Positions 55,337 to 63,377 of a DNA stretch of 64,000 nt are shown one piece after another. The notes below the pieces were generated by a model that saw only the letters and a list, made by a program, of their open reading frames with translations, did no database searches and had not been told where the DNA came from. How positions within the stretch are numbered: the first letter of the stretch is position 1; every line of letters begins with the position of its first letter. This DNA is from Angelakisella massiliensis (GTDB lineage Bacteria > Bacillota > Clostridia > Oscillospirales > Ruminococcaceae): NCBI RefSeq assembly GCF_900104675.1, contig NZ_LT629944.1, positions 186,001-250,000 on the forward strand, given 5' to 3'. The translations under genes and the position numbers were made by a program.

Positions 55337-55639
55337 ATGCAGGTGACCATTACCGCGGTATTTGACAGCAGGCAGCAGGCGGAGTGGGCGGCCTCCGCCT
55401 TGTCCGGTCTGGGAGGAGAGAATAGTCCTGTCACCATTTCTCTGCAGACAGGGGAAGCAAGCGGTTTTTCCGCTGTGACCGCCGCCACTGGATTTTCCAA
55501 TCTGTGGGGCGCTCAAAACATGGTGGCGCAATCAAAGGAAAAAGCGCTGCTGCGGCTTCGGTGCGACAGCGACCAGCAGCAGCGGATGATGGGAGAGCTG
55601 GCAGCCCTGGGGGCCAGCCGGGTTTCCTCTGAATCCTGA
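55337..55639 (+). CDS. Small hypothetical protein
   Basis: 100 residues, start with AAAGGAAG upstream. MQVTITAVFDSRQQAEWAAS opens like a ferredoxin-type beta-alpha unit, as in general-stress/YflT-like proteins, then a Gly/Ala-rich segment (FSAVTAATGFSNLWGAQNMV) and a second unit KALLRLRCDSDQQQRMMGEL. No firm family. Shares a bidirectional terminator with the convergent surface protein gene. Confidence 0.7.
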   Translation: MQVTITAVFDSRQQAEWAASALSGLGGENSPVTISLQTGEASGFSAVTAATGFSNLWGAQNMVAQSKEKALLRLRCDSDQQQRMMGELAALGASRVSSES

Positions 55640-55650
55640 GAAAGCAAGAC

Positions 55651-55697
55651 AAAACCCCGACCGAATCTCTGGAGAAAAGATCAGGTCGGGGTTTTGT
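55651..55697. terminator. Bidirectional terminator
   Basis: AAAACCCCGACC/GGTCGGGGTTTT stem with a 21-base loop; T-runs on both strands. Confidence 0.88.
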
Positions 55698-55793
55698 TTA
55701 TGGAGAAAAACGGGATTCAGGGGAATCCCGGAACCAGCGCCGGCGTACTTGCTCGGTTACCGGCGCGGATGGTTCCAACTCAGTGAGTCCGGA

Positions 55794-56870
55794 TTATTTC
55801 TTCAGGGAAACCGCGCCAGCGGCAACCAGAGAAACAACAGCCAGAGCGGTGGCTACGCCAACAACGTCGTTAGCGCCGGTCTCGGGGTTCTCGGTGGTGT
55901 TGTCATCAGTCTCACCGTCGCCGTCGGTGTCAACAGCGGTGGTATCCAGCTCGATGTCGGAGATGACATAGGAAGCGGAAGAACGGATCTTGCCGGTGTA
56001 GGCATAAGCGTCCTCGTCCCACTTCAGGCCGGAAGCAACCAGCTTGCCGTCCTTGACAGCATAGACATACTCATCCTCGTCAGCATAGACTTCCAGATCC
56101 ATAGCGGTGGGGAAGCCGTTGGTGTAGATGTTCACGAAGGACATCTCAGCATCGGGATAAGCCTTGAGGATATCGGTGTCGGCATCCTCATCATAGTCAT
56201 AGAAGACCTCATCGCCGTCATAGACGCGGCCTTCCAGATAAGCGATATCGCCCAGCTCAACGCTCATGGTACCGTAGGAAACATCCTCGCCGCCGGCATC
56301 CTTGTCGAAGCAGAGAACTTTGCCCAGATCATTGGAGGACAGTTCCATATCTTCCTGCAGACCATAGGGATCAACCTTCACATGACCCACAGCGATGGAC
56401 AGGTTCTGGCAAACCAGGAAGGTCTTGTTCTTCTTGATTTCGTTGGTCTCATCCTCGTTGACAGTCTTCTTGGTCTTGACTTCCAGCTTCTCGATCTCAA
56501 CGTTCTTCTTGGCGTCCTTCTCTTTCCGGGACAGGTCATAGTCCTGGTTGAACTTGATCTCTACGCAGCCCTCGTTGTCGTTGATGGACACGGAAGCGAT
56601 CAGGTTGGCGCCCTTGGTGATCTTCTTGGTGGTGATGGAGAAATAATCAGAATCAAACTCGCTCTTGGTCAGATCACCATTCTGGTTTTCCTCGAACTCA
56701 TCGGGATAAATGCGCAGCTTGTCTCCGGGAGCCAGCGCAATGTCATCCTTGTCGATGCCAGAAGCACCGGTAGAAATGCTAATGGCGTTCTTACCCAGAG
56801 TGTAGGTAGTAGCCATTGCCATGCTGGTCATCATCGCAATGGCCAGCACCATAGAAAGTACCTTTTTCAT
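55794..56870 (-). CDS. Secreted surface protein with NPETG-type C-terminus
   Basis: 358 residues. Signal peptide KKVLSMVLAIAMMTSMAMA (cleavage near residue 20-21), then about 300 residues of acidic beta-rich sequence (Asp/Glu-rich: DGDEVFYDYDEDADTDILKA) without recognised domain. The C-terminus ENPETGANDVVGVATALAVV and a hydrophobic stretch ending SLKK has the layout of a sortase signal: motif, membrane helix, basic end. The motif is NPETG rather than LPXTG. The start at 56870 follows GGAGG. Divergent from a winged-helix regulator across an AT-rich gap. Confidence 0.8.
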   Translation of the reverse strand: MKKVLSMVLAIAMMTSMAMATTYTLGKNAISISTGASGIDKDDIALAPGDKLRIYPDEFEENQNGDLTKSEFDSDYFSITTKKITKGANLIASVSINDNEGCVEIKFNQDYDLSRKEKDAKKNVEIEKLEVKTKKTVNEDETNEIKKNKTFLVCQNLSIAVGHVKVDPYGLQEDMELSSNDLGKVLCFDKDAGGEDVSYGTMSVELGDIAYLEGRVYDGDEVFYDYDEDADTDILKAYPDAEMSFVNIYTNGFPTAMDLEVYADEDEYVYAVKDGKLVASGLKWDEDAYAYTGKIRSSASYVISDIELDTTAVDTDGDGETDDNTTENPETGANDVVGVATALAVVSLVAAGAVSLKK

Positions 56871-57323
56871 TGGTGGTTTCCTCCTATAAAATTCTAATCT
56901 TTACTTTTGCCGTTCGGTATCTCCATCTCCCTTTCGGCAAAGCCATTATATTACAACCATGTAACCAAAGTTGTGAATTAATTGAAATAATTTACAGGTG
57001 AAATCATGAAAAACTTTTATAAAATTCAAGATTAATTAGGTAGCAATAGACATTTATGGCATTTTAAAGCAAAATATTTCAAATTATAAATTACAAATTG
57101 TAACCAAAAAGACTTATAAAACCAGAACGACACAAAAATAAAGCTTTAAATATCTTTTTTTGATGTAAAATTAAAATTATGTGAAAAATGCCATCAAAAG
57201 TTCAAAAATGGCAAATATCATTTTCATCACAAAACGGAAGGAGCACTTGCTTTTGATGGTAAATTACCGATAATAGGTAATAAAGGCCACTATTCCCCAA
57301 CTGAGAATAAAGGAGCAGGCAAG
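56871..57323. other. Very AT-rich intergenic region
   Basis: 453 bases between the divergent surface protein and regulator genes, far AT-richer than the genome around it. It contains GTAACCAAA twice (near 56962 and 57100), a distant ATGGCATTTT/AAAAATGCCAT inverted pair (near 57056 and 57186) and an ATTACC/GGTAAT inverted repeat (57263-57268 and 57276-57281) just upstream of the regulator. No gene. It likely holds both promoters and their control sites. Confidence 0.55.
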
Positions 57324-58034
57324 ATGCAAAACAAGCAGTTGGAATTGCTGAGAAAAGAAGATCAGATCCGCAAACTGTTGATTACCAGCTTACGGCGAGA
57401 AAATTTTGAAACTCTGGACGCGATTCACTTGGATGAGATGCCTTCTCAGGAGCAGCAGGTGCTTCTGCTTTCCATCTCCACCATGCTCATTGAGGAAGAT
57501 GAATTGAGAGAAAACCGTATGGAGGTGGAATATTATACCAGCCCCGTTTTGATGCTGCGGATGCTGGATCACCTCAGCCAAGAAGAACATCCTCACCTCT
57601 TTGAGAAACTATGCTGCTACGCAAAGCCTATTTTATTGGCGGTCCGCTTGAGTTCAGGCGGGCCCGGAAGTCAAATGCCGGAAAACATTCCTGATATGCA
57701 CTTTGGCCCCCTGACTATCCAACACCGCCAGCGCCAGTGTATTCTGGCGGGTAAAGCCATAGATCTCACTCGCAAGGAGTTGGATCTTCTTACATATATG
57801 GCCTATTACCGGAATCTGCCTCTGACCCGGGCACAGCTGCTGGATGTGGTCTGGGGCAAAGAGCTGGGGGGCAGCCGGGATATCCGCACGGTAGATACCC
57901 ATGTCAAACGCCTGCGGAAAAAACTGGGACCATGCGGCCGGTGGGTCGCTACCGTCCGGGGCGTGGGATATTGCTTCCGTTGGCAGGATCAGCCGCTTCT
58001 GGGGGAGGATCCCAGGTTGGCTGAATTGATATAA
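57324..58034 (+). CDS. Winged-helix (OmpR-type) regulator without receiver domain
   Basis: 236 residues. The C-terminal ~100 residues are a Trans_reg_C domain: HFGPLTIQHRQRQCILAGKA, LTRKELDLLTYMAYYRNLPL, RTVDTHVKRLRKKLG and VRGVGYCFRW. The N-terminal 130 residues (LRRENFETLDAIHLDEMPSQ, STMLIEEDELRENRMEVEYY) do not show the acidic pocket, phospho-acceptor Asp or Lys of a receiver domain. It must sense its signal differently. Start ATG with GGAGCAGGC upstream. Divergent from the NPETG surface protein, a likely target. Confidence 0.85.
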   Translation: MQNKQLELLRKEDQIRKLLITSLRRENFETLDAIHLDEMPSQEQQVLLLSISTMLIEEDELRENRMEVEYYTSPVLMLRMLDHLSQEEHPHLFEKLCCYAKPILLAVRLSSGGPGSQMPENIPDMHFGPLTIQHRQRQCILAGKAIDLTRKELDLLTYMAYYRNLPLTRAQLLDVVWGKELGGSRDIRTVDTHVKRLRKKLGPCGRWVATVRGVGYCFRWQDQPLLGEDPRLAELI

Positions 58035-58101
58035 GAAACAATTTCCCACATACCCAGGAAAACTCGCCGGAAATTTTTTTGAAAAAAATCGAAAAAAGGT
58101 A

Positions 58102-58130
58102 TTGACTTTCCATGTCAGGTGGGCTATAAT
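58102..58130 (+). promoter_or_regulatory. Strong promoter of the tRNA unit
   Basis: TTGACT (58102-58107), 17-base spacer, TATAAT (58125-58130). The transcript would include the tRNA-like element at 58170 and tRNA-Ala at 58263. Confidence 0.88.
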
Positions 58131-58169
58131 AACGAAGCGCTCTCCGGTAAGGGGCTGCGCGAAAAGAAT

Positions 58170-58221
58170 ACGGGGGTGTAGCTCACTTGGGAGCCCGGTT
58201 GAAGCGGTAAACAACCCCCGT
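58170..58221 (+). ncRNA. Truncated tRNA-like element
   Basis: ACGGGGGT (58170-58177) pairs with ACCCCCGT (58214-58221) as an acceptor-like stem. Inside lies a good D-arm (GCTC, ACTTGG loop, GAGC) and a small hairpin CCG/CGG, but there is no proper anticodon arm and no T-arm. The first ~20 bases read like the 5' part of a real tRNA (GGGGGTGTAGCTCA). Likely a deleted tRNA, possibly still transcribed as a small structured RNA. Confidence 0.5.
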
Positions 58222-58262
58222 ACAGGGAACATAAAAATTAAACATCACAATCTCTCTTATCT

Positions 58263-58338
<76 letters not shown>

Positions 58339-58358
58339 TCACCAAGAGATTGTGAACG

Positions 58359-58389
58359 AAAACCTCACTTCTTCGGAAGTGGGGTTTTT
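58359..58389 (+). terminator. tRNA-Ala terminator
   Basis: AACCTCACTTC, TTCG loop, GAAGTGGGGTT with one wobble, then TTTTT. It ends four bases before the recombinase stop codon on the other strand, so it marks the host side of the integration junction. Confidence 0.88.
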
Positions 58390-58392
58390 GCT

Positions 58393-60015
58393 TTATGCAG
58401 CGATGGCAACGATGTCCATGCCCATGCTGAACTGCTCAAAGTCAATGTTAAAGTCGATATGCAACTTGTAGTCCCGGTAGACCTCCACCCGCTTGATAAG
58501 GCAGTTGACGATCATTTTCTTTGCCTCCATGCTGGCGGTGTCGTACATATCAGCCCAAGAGATAATGTCATCGTATTGGGCGTTCAAGTGTTCCAGCACA
58601 GCCTGTCCTTCGTCATAGGCCAGTTGCGCCGCCTCAAGCTGCTGCTGAACTTCGAGACATTTTGTCTCACAGTCAGAAATCAGAGAGCCGAGCAAGTCCT
58701 GCGAAAAAGCACTTTCGCCGCGCAGGGATTTAATGACCTCGGCCTTCAGCATATTCAGCTCGGCAGATACTTTTGTATGTTCGGCCCGGATGCTGCGGAG
58801 CAGCGCTTTCCGTTCCTCCATCTTTTCTTTGTATCGGATATTGACGATCTCACTTTTGGGGACAGCTTTCATACGCTCAAAGATCTGTCGCACCACCTTA
58901 TCAATGATGCCGTCAAGGGTATGTGCCGTGTACCCGGTCTGACCGTCACATTCCGTTTGCTTGCGGGTTTTGCCGTAGCAGATATACCGTACACGCTTTA
59001 CAATGCGGTTTGGATCGTCCTTGCAGGGATAAGCCTTGCCGTTTGTGGTGAGTGAGAGCCGGGAGCCACAATGACCACAAAACACATTCCCGGCCAGCAG
59101 GGACTGGCCTCGGGTGTTGAGAGGAACACGGCGCTCCTGTTCGGCAGAATTGGCACGGGAAGTGCGGATATGCTGTGCGGCCTCAAAGAGTTCCGGCGGG
59201 ATAATCTGCAAGTGCAGCAGCACTTGGGATCGGCTATCGCCGCTGCGGAGTACGCCGGTATAGGTGAGGTTGCAGATGATACCCCGGATGCTGGCGTGGT
59301 GCCACATCTTACCCGACCTTGCCCGATACCCGAGCTTATTCAGATAGGTGGCGATCCGCTGGGCTCCGTAGCCCTCATGCACATACTTGTCAAAGATAAT
59401 CCGCACCACAGCGGCCTCGGCCTCGTTGACAACCAGCTCATAAACCTCATGCTTTCGCTTGTTGAAGCGGCCACTTTTTACGAGATCGTAGCCGTAGGGA
59501 GCAAGCCCGCCTTTGAAACCGCCGTCCTCGACAAGCTGGCCGAGGGCGGTTTTTGTGCGGATAGAAGTCTTTTCGCTTTCACCGTCAGCTTGCCAGAAGC
59601 GGATATAGTTGGTGAGTTTGTCGGTGTGGGTATCAAAACGCTGCTCACCCTCTTGGGTACTCCATACCCGGATGCCGTTCTTGACAAACCATTCCACCAC
59701 AAAGGGCGTTTCGTCAGCGATACGCCCGATGCGGTCAAACATGAACACCAGCAGAATATCGAACTTGCCCTGCTTGGCCCGTTCTTTGATGATTTGGAGT
59801 TTGTCGCGGTTTTCGGCCCGTACCTTGTGGCCGGATACGCCGTCCTCCTGTTCTTCGTGAACAATCGTCCAGCCCATCTTTTCACAGAAGCGGTGGCACT
59901 CTCTGCGCTGCATGGGGATGTCGGCTTGGCTTTTATCGTCATAGTCCACTTGCTTGTCGGTGGACACTCTATACAAACAGTCAACGCGAGTTCCGATAAG
60001 AATGTTATTTTCCAT
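58393..60015 (-). CDS. Large serine recombinase (TnpX-like)
   Basis: 540 residues from ATG at 60015 (AAAGGA nine bases upstream). Resolvase domain with catalytic Ser18 in LYRVSTDKQ, the arginines in VFMFDRIGR and SEKTSIRTK, a recombinase domain (GGLAPYGYDLV, ARSGKMWHHASIRGIICNLT), a zinc ribbon VFCGHCGSRLSL with further Cys (YPCKDD, YICYGK, TECDG), and a long coiled coil near 400-470. It integrates and excises the element at short core sites. Its stop lies four bases from the tRNA-Ala terminator. Confidence 0.96.
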   Translation of the reverse strand: MENNILIGTRVDCLYRVSTDKQVDYDDKSQADIPMQRRECHRFCEKMGWTIVHEEQEDGVSGHKVRAENRDKLQIIKERAKQGKFDILLVFMFDRIGRIADETPFVVEWFVKNGIRVWSTQEGEQRFDTHTDKLTNYIRFWQADGESEKTSIRTKTALGQLVEDGGFKGGLAPYGYDLVKSGRFNKRKHEVYELVVNEAEAAVVRIIFDKYVHEGYGAQRIATYLNKLGYRARSGKMWHHASIRGIICNLTYTGVLRSGDSRSQVLLHLQIIPPELFEAAQHIRTSRANSAEQERRVPLNTRGQSLLAGNVFCGHCGSRLSLTTNGKAYPCKDDPNRIVKRVRYICYGKTRKQTECDGQTGYTAHTLDGIIDKVVRQIFERMKAVPKSEIVNIRYKEKMEERKALLRSIRAEHTKVSAELNMLKAEVIKSLRGESAFSQDLLGSLISDCETKCLEVQQQLEAAQLAYDEGQAVLEHLNAQYDDIISWADMYDTASMEAKKMIVNCLIKRVEVYRDYKLHIDFNIDFEQFSMGMDIVAIAA

Positions 60016-60087
60016 ATTGATCCGTCCTTTCATTTGTCATAAGGGCAAACCAAAAGAGCGAATCAATACGCGGGAGATATGAACTTT

Positions 60088-60306
60088 TCAAGGTACATAG
60101 GGGCTACCCCCACTATTATTATCGCTCCGATTGGGGTGGATTGCAAGGATGTCGCCGTGGGTATGCTTGGCGGCATTGTTGGCAAAAGAGGATAGCAAAA
60201 TCTGTTTCACATGGCCGAGGGCCGTTGTGTTTCTGCTATCGGCAAAGGTAGCGGATATTTGATAACCGTCAATGGCGAAAGTGGTTAATTCTCTTGTGCG
60301 CTCCAT
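60088..60306 (-). CDS. TnpW-like small protein
   Basis: 72 residues, ATG at 60306 preceded by GGAGG. ELTTFAIDGYQISATFADS and LGHVKQILLSSFANNA match my memory of the transposon-encoded TnpW family of Tn4451-like elements, including the Gly-rich end (NNSGGSPYVP). Function unknown. Adjacent to the recombinase, 72 bases upstream of it on the same strand. Confidence 0.7.
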   Translation of the reverse strand: MERTRELTTFAIDGYQISATFADSRNTTALGHVKQILLSSFANNAAKHTHGDILAIHPNRSDNNSGGSPYVP

Positions 60307-60758
60307 AGATGACCTCCTTCACAAATGGCGTAGAACTGATTGATCCCCGTTGTCTGTTGGGGAAACACGAAAAGGCGGCACCCGCGATTGGGTGTCGCCC
60401 TTTTGCCTTTCTCCACATTGGGACAATTTGTCTCGAAGTTAGAATAAGGAGCGCCGCGCTCATTTTCTTGGCCCGTCATAAGACAGCTATACTCGGCGCG
60501 ACGCTCCTTGCTGGGGTGGTGCGGCAGCTCCGGGGGACAGGCTGCCAGCCTGTCCACTCGCGGATCGTGGCCGTGGGGTGGCAAGTCCCCACTTGCGGCG
60601 TTGGTGTGGATCGCTCGTCCTCCGTGTTGGAGAAGTCCTGGCGCACCCGCCGCCCGGCTCCTCGCACTATGCCCGGAGCCGCCGCTATTCAGTTGTGGAG
60701 AGGATCAACTCCTCTCATATACCAAGGACATTTGGAAGATGTTTTTTAACCCCCTACA
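60307..60758. other. Non-coding part of the integrative element
   Basis: About 450 bases. Several overlapping frames occur on both strands, but none has a binding site or recognisable content. It holds the terminator at 60370-60404 and a palindromic GGGACAATTTGTCTC site at 60420-60434. The G+C-rich part around 60500-60670 suggests structured or cis-acting DNA. Confidence 0.45.
60370..60404 (-). terminator. Terminator in the integrative element
   Basis: GGCGGCACCC pairs with GGGTGTCGCC (one wobble), flanked by AAAA and TTTT so that it can work on both strands. Confidence 0.75.
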
Positions 60759-61178
60759 TCAAACATTTTGCAAATATTTTTTCATGGACTTCAAACCCTG
60801 CTGGATAGATTTATGTACGGCGGCCACGCTTACGCCATCGGCCTCGGCAACCTCAGTCATGCTCTTGCCTTCAATGATACAGGCATCAATGCGAAGCCCC
60901 TGCGTTTCGGGCAAAGTGTTCAGCGCGTTCCACAGATCGCAGAAACGCTCCATGCGCTCCAGCAGCTCCTGCGGGGTCGGCTCGGAAAGGCAGGCAGAGT
61001 ATTCGATCCCATCATCACAGTCGAGGGAATACTGTGCCTTATTGCGGATTATCCGCCGCTGGTAGGCAGCCTCATACAGCTTGTCGGCCCGCAGCTCGGC
61101 GGCCACTTCATCGGAAACTTCGATATATTCATCATGGGTGTGCCAAGAGTAAAAGTCCTTCAGATTGATAGTAGTCAT
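60759..61178 (-). CDS. Sigma-70 region 4-like regulator of the integrative element
   Basis: 139 residues, ATG at 61178 preceded by ACGGAGGAAA. The C-terminal ~60 residues are a sigma region 4-type helix-turn-helix: LNTLPETQGLRIDACIIEGK, SMTEVAEADGVSVAAVHKSI, QQGLKSMKKYL. The N-terminal part (KDFYSWHTHDEYIEVSDEVA) is found in small sigma-like proteins of Tn916/Tn1549-type elements. It probably controls transcription of element genes. No region 2 is present, so it is not a full sigma factor. Confidence 0.85.
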   Translation of the reverse strand: MTTINLKDFYSWHTHDEYIEVSDEVAAELRADKLYEAAYQRRIIRNKAQYSLDCDDGIEYSACLSEPTPQELLERMERFCDLWNALNTLPETQGLRIDACIIEGKSMTEVAEADGVSVAAVHKSIQQGLKSMKKYLQNV

Positions 61179-61546
61179 TATATTTTCCTCCGTTCAGATT
61201 TTTGTTGTGGGTGGACGATCTGAACGGGGGATGGCGGGGATCGGCAGCCGGGGCCGCCCCTGCCTACCTCGGGACAACTTGTCCCAAGGTGGGTATAGAA
61301 AAACGCGCTCGCATGGCGTGATGCCACACAAGCGCGTGAAATGACATTATTCTTAATGTACTGGCAAATTTCGCGTCCAATGCCGGACTTGCCCGGAGGG
61401 GGAGCTACGCTTTTTTTAGCTGGTGAAGATCATGCGTACTATGAAAAAGCAAAATGAACACGACGATCCCTCCTCGGAAACCGCCGTGTTCCTCATAAAG
61501 TCGTCGTATAACGCGGCGGCTTTAATTGACAGCCGCCGAAAACAAA
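61179..61546. other. Intergenic region of the integrative element
   Basis: About 370 bases without a gene. It contains the perfect palindrome GGGACAACTTGTCCC (61271-61285), a hairpin ACGCGCT/AGCGCGT near 61303-61337, and CGGCGGCT/AGCCGCCG at 61514-61538. Confidence 0.5.
61271..61285. promoter_or_regulatory. Palindromic site GGGACAACTTGTCCC
   Basis: Perfect 15-bp palindrome; a near copy (one base off) is at 60420-60434. The two flank the sigma-like gene. Confidence 0.6.
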
Positions 61547-61590
61547 AGAGCCGATAATCCGCGCCTGAGGGCTAACGGGTTATCGGCTCT
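61547..61590 (-). terminator. Terminator of the ABC-KTR operon
   Basis: AGAGCCGATAA pairs with TTATCGGCTCT; on the minus strand TTTTGTTTTC follows. The right arm contains the stop codon of the KTR gene. Confidence 0.8.
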
Positions 61591-61777
61591 GCGTCTGTGC
61601 GTCTGGCTCTGTGATAACTAAAATCTTAAATTTTTCTACGCTGATTAAAGTTTCTTGTTTGCATTTAGGACAAAACAAAGGAAAGTTTTTCAGCTCAGTA
61701 TCTAACCGCAGCTTGATACGAGTTTTACTGTTACAGACAGGACATAGCAGCCACTCGAAGCTATCCATATCGTTCAT
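61580..61777 (-). CDS. Cysteine-rich KTR-domain protein
   Basis: 65 residues from ATG at 61777, one base after the stop of the permease gene. EWLLCPVCNSKTRIKLRLDT and FPLFCPKCKQETLISV form a two-CxxC zinc-ribbon with the KTR motif of the family. Such genes are common in mobile elements and downstream of transporter or resistance cargo; the function is unknown. Confidence 0.88.
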   Translation of the reverse strand: MNDMDSFEWLLCPVCNSKTRIKLRLDTELKNFPLFCPKCKQETLISVEKFKILVITEPDAQTQSR

Positions 61778-61778
61778 T

Positions 61779-62564
61779 TCAAATTTCCCTGAGCGTCCAA
61801 ACTTTTTGAGCTGTGATAACAGAACCAATCGCAATTATCATAGCCAATAGGAAGAACGAAAACTGTATTCCACTTATTGCCACTGTGTAAACATCGAAGA
61901 ATTTTAATGGCGTTAAGCAGTACAGCATTGGAGCTTCAAGATATTCGGCGGTGATGCTGATGCCATAAAAGAGCAATAATATTCCCGCGCCTATCCGAAC
62001 AGCCCCTTTATAGGTTCTCGTCAGGCTGGAGGCCAGAAGCGTGATTGCAAACAAAGTCAACCCTGTCAAAAACAGGCCCAATGTGGTGGTAAAAGCAGCG
62101 TTTCTTTGCTCTAAACCGCCTAGCGGTAAAATGGCGGTAAAATAATTACATAACCCGCTGAATACCGCAAGTGCAAGCAAATTACATACACAGGCAACTG
62201 CTTTGGCACAGACAACCTTGTTGCGACCCACTGGTTTTGTAAATAGATATTCTGCCGTTCCCTGCGCCTGTTCTTTCGCTACACACGAAACACCGAGATA
62301 GACCGCATAGCTGTTGGTTAGCATCGTGACCCAATAATACATACAGCCATACCAGCCCAAAGCAGAAGTCAGATCACCGCTCACACCAAACATAGCTTTC
62401 AGAATTTTCGGAAAATTCGATATTAGCCCTGTCAGCTCATTGAGGCTTTCCTTTAGTGACAAATACTCAAAGTAAGCGAAGCCACACAAAATCAAGACAA
62501 TTCCCATCCAGATCAGCAGTAGTTTTCTTGTTAAGCGCAGCTCGTTTTTCACTAACGCCTTCAT
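61779..62564 (-). CDS. ABC-2 type permease
   Basis: 261 residues, about six membrane helices (LLLIWMGIVLILCGFAYFEY, YWVTMLTNSYAVYLGVSCV and others). The segment KEQAQGTAEYLFTKPVGRNK is the amphipathic coupling region of the ABC-2 subfamily that includes antibiotic/lantibiotic exporters. Coupled with a second related permease, ending 12 bases before this start, and the ATPase. Lower G+C than the recombinase. Confidence 0.92.
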   Translation of the reverse strand: MKALVKNELRLTRKLLLIWMGIVLILCGFAYFEYLSLKESLNELTGLISNFPKILKAMFGVSGDLTSALGWYGCMYYWVTMLTNSYAVYLGVSCVAKEQAQGTAEYLFTKPVGRNKVVCAKAVACVCNLLALAVFSGLCNYFTAILPLGGLEQRNAAFTTTLGLFLTGLTLFAITLLASSLTRTYKGAVRIGAGILLLFYGISITAEYLEAPMLYCLTPLKFFDVYTVAISGIQFSFFLLAMIIAIGSVITAQKVWTLREI

Positions 62565-62576
62565 TCGTTTCCTCCT

Positions 62577-63368
62577 TTACACAGCCAACGCAATATCCCG
62601 CTTCAAGATTTTCCAGTATGCCAGCAGCGCAAACCCAAACAGCAGGAGCAGATACCAGAGCATATAGTCCCATGAATAAGTTCCAGCATTGTGGATTTCC
62701 GCTGGACTGAAAAAAGAAAACGGCGATAAAAAGCCGATTGCCCGGATATTGACAGTCCTCGAAAAAGAAGTGATACAATATTCCACAAACACAACCAATC
62801 CGGCTGTCAGAAGTGGGGAACGATTATTGGGGTGAAATATTCCAACCATCAGTCCCAATAGTGCAAAAAAGAGGGAGATGAGAATAAACGAACCTGCCAC
62901 CAAGAAAAATTCCCCGATGGGAAATCCGAAACGGAACAGAGTCATCGTTAGAAATGAAGTCGCCAGATAAAAAATCCCTGTTACACATATTCCGGCAAGC
63001 GCACATAGCAGCTTTCCCATATAAATCTGTTTCCGTCCACAAGGCTTTGTGTATAAGTATTCAGCCGTATTTCCCGTACACTCTTCTGTATGTAACGACA
63101 GCCCCAAGTGCATCCCGAAAATCCCCCCTGCAACCATAAAAAAGCCTGTGAGGAACGAGTACATACCAAGTGGCTCCATCAATAGCTCCAGAGAAATACC
63201 AACCGTTTCAAAAAAGCCTCCCTGTGTAAATTCCACAGGCAAAGTTTCCACCGTTTCAATCATGCCATAATACACTGGCGTCATGGAGAAGATACAGACC
63301 GCAAGAGTTGCGGCCCAAATCAGAATATATTTTCGTTTTCGTTTCCATTCAAATCGAAAAATCAACAT
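62577..63368 (-). CDS. ABC-2 type permease
   Basis: 263 residues with six predicted helices. TEECTGNTAEYLYTKPCGRK mirrors the coupling segment of the next permease, so the two are paralogues forming a heterodimer. Others: FFMVAGGIFGMHLGLSLH, GICVTGIFYLATSFLTMTL and LFFALLGLMVGIF. Nine bases after the ATPase stop, so the three genes are one operon. Confidence 0.92.
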   Translation of the reverse strand: MLIFRFEWKRKRKYILIWAATLAVCIFSMTPVYYGMIETVETLPVEFTQGGFFETVGISLELLMEPLGMYSFLTGFFMVAGGIFGMHLGLSLHTEECTGNTAEYLYTKPCGRKQIYMGKLLCALAGICVTGIFYLATSFLTMTLFRFGFPIGEFFLVAGSFILISLFFALLGLMVGIFHPNNRSPLLTAGLVVFVEYCITSFSRTVNIRAIGFLSPFSFFSPAEIHNAGTYSWDYMLWYLLLLFGFALLAYWKILKRDIALAV

Positions 63369-63377
63369 AACGACCTC

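Noticed and set aside
55337-57323. Possible CRISPR-like or tandem array in the AT-rich region
   Set aside because: The short repeated words (GTAACCAAA, ATGGCATTTT) occur only twice with irregular spacing; no array exists here or elsewhere in the window.
60285-60749. Several overlapping frames in the integrative element non-coding region
   Set aside because: They overlap on both strands, share no start signals and cross a terminator.
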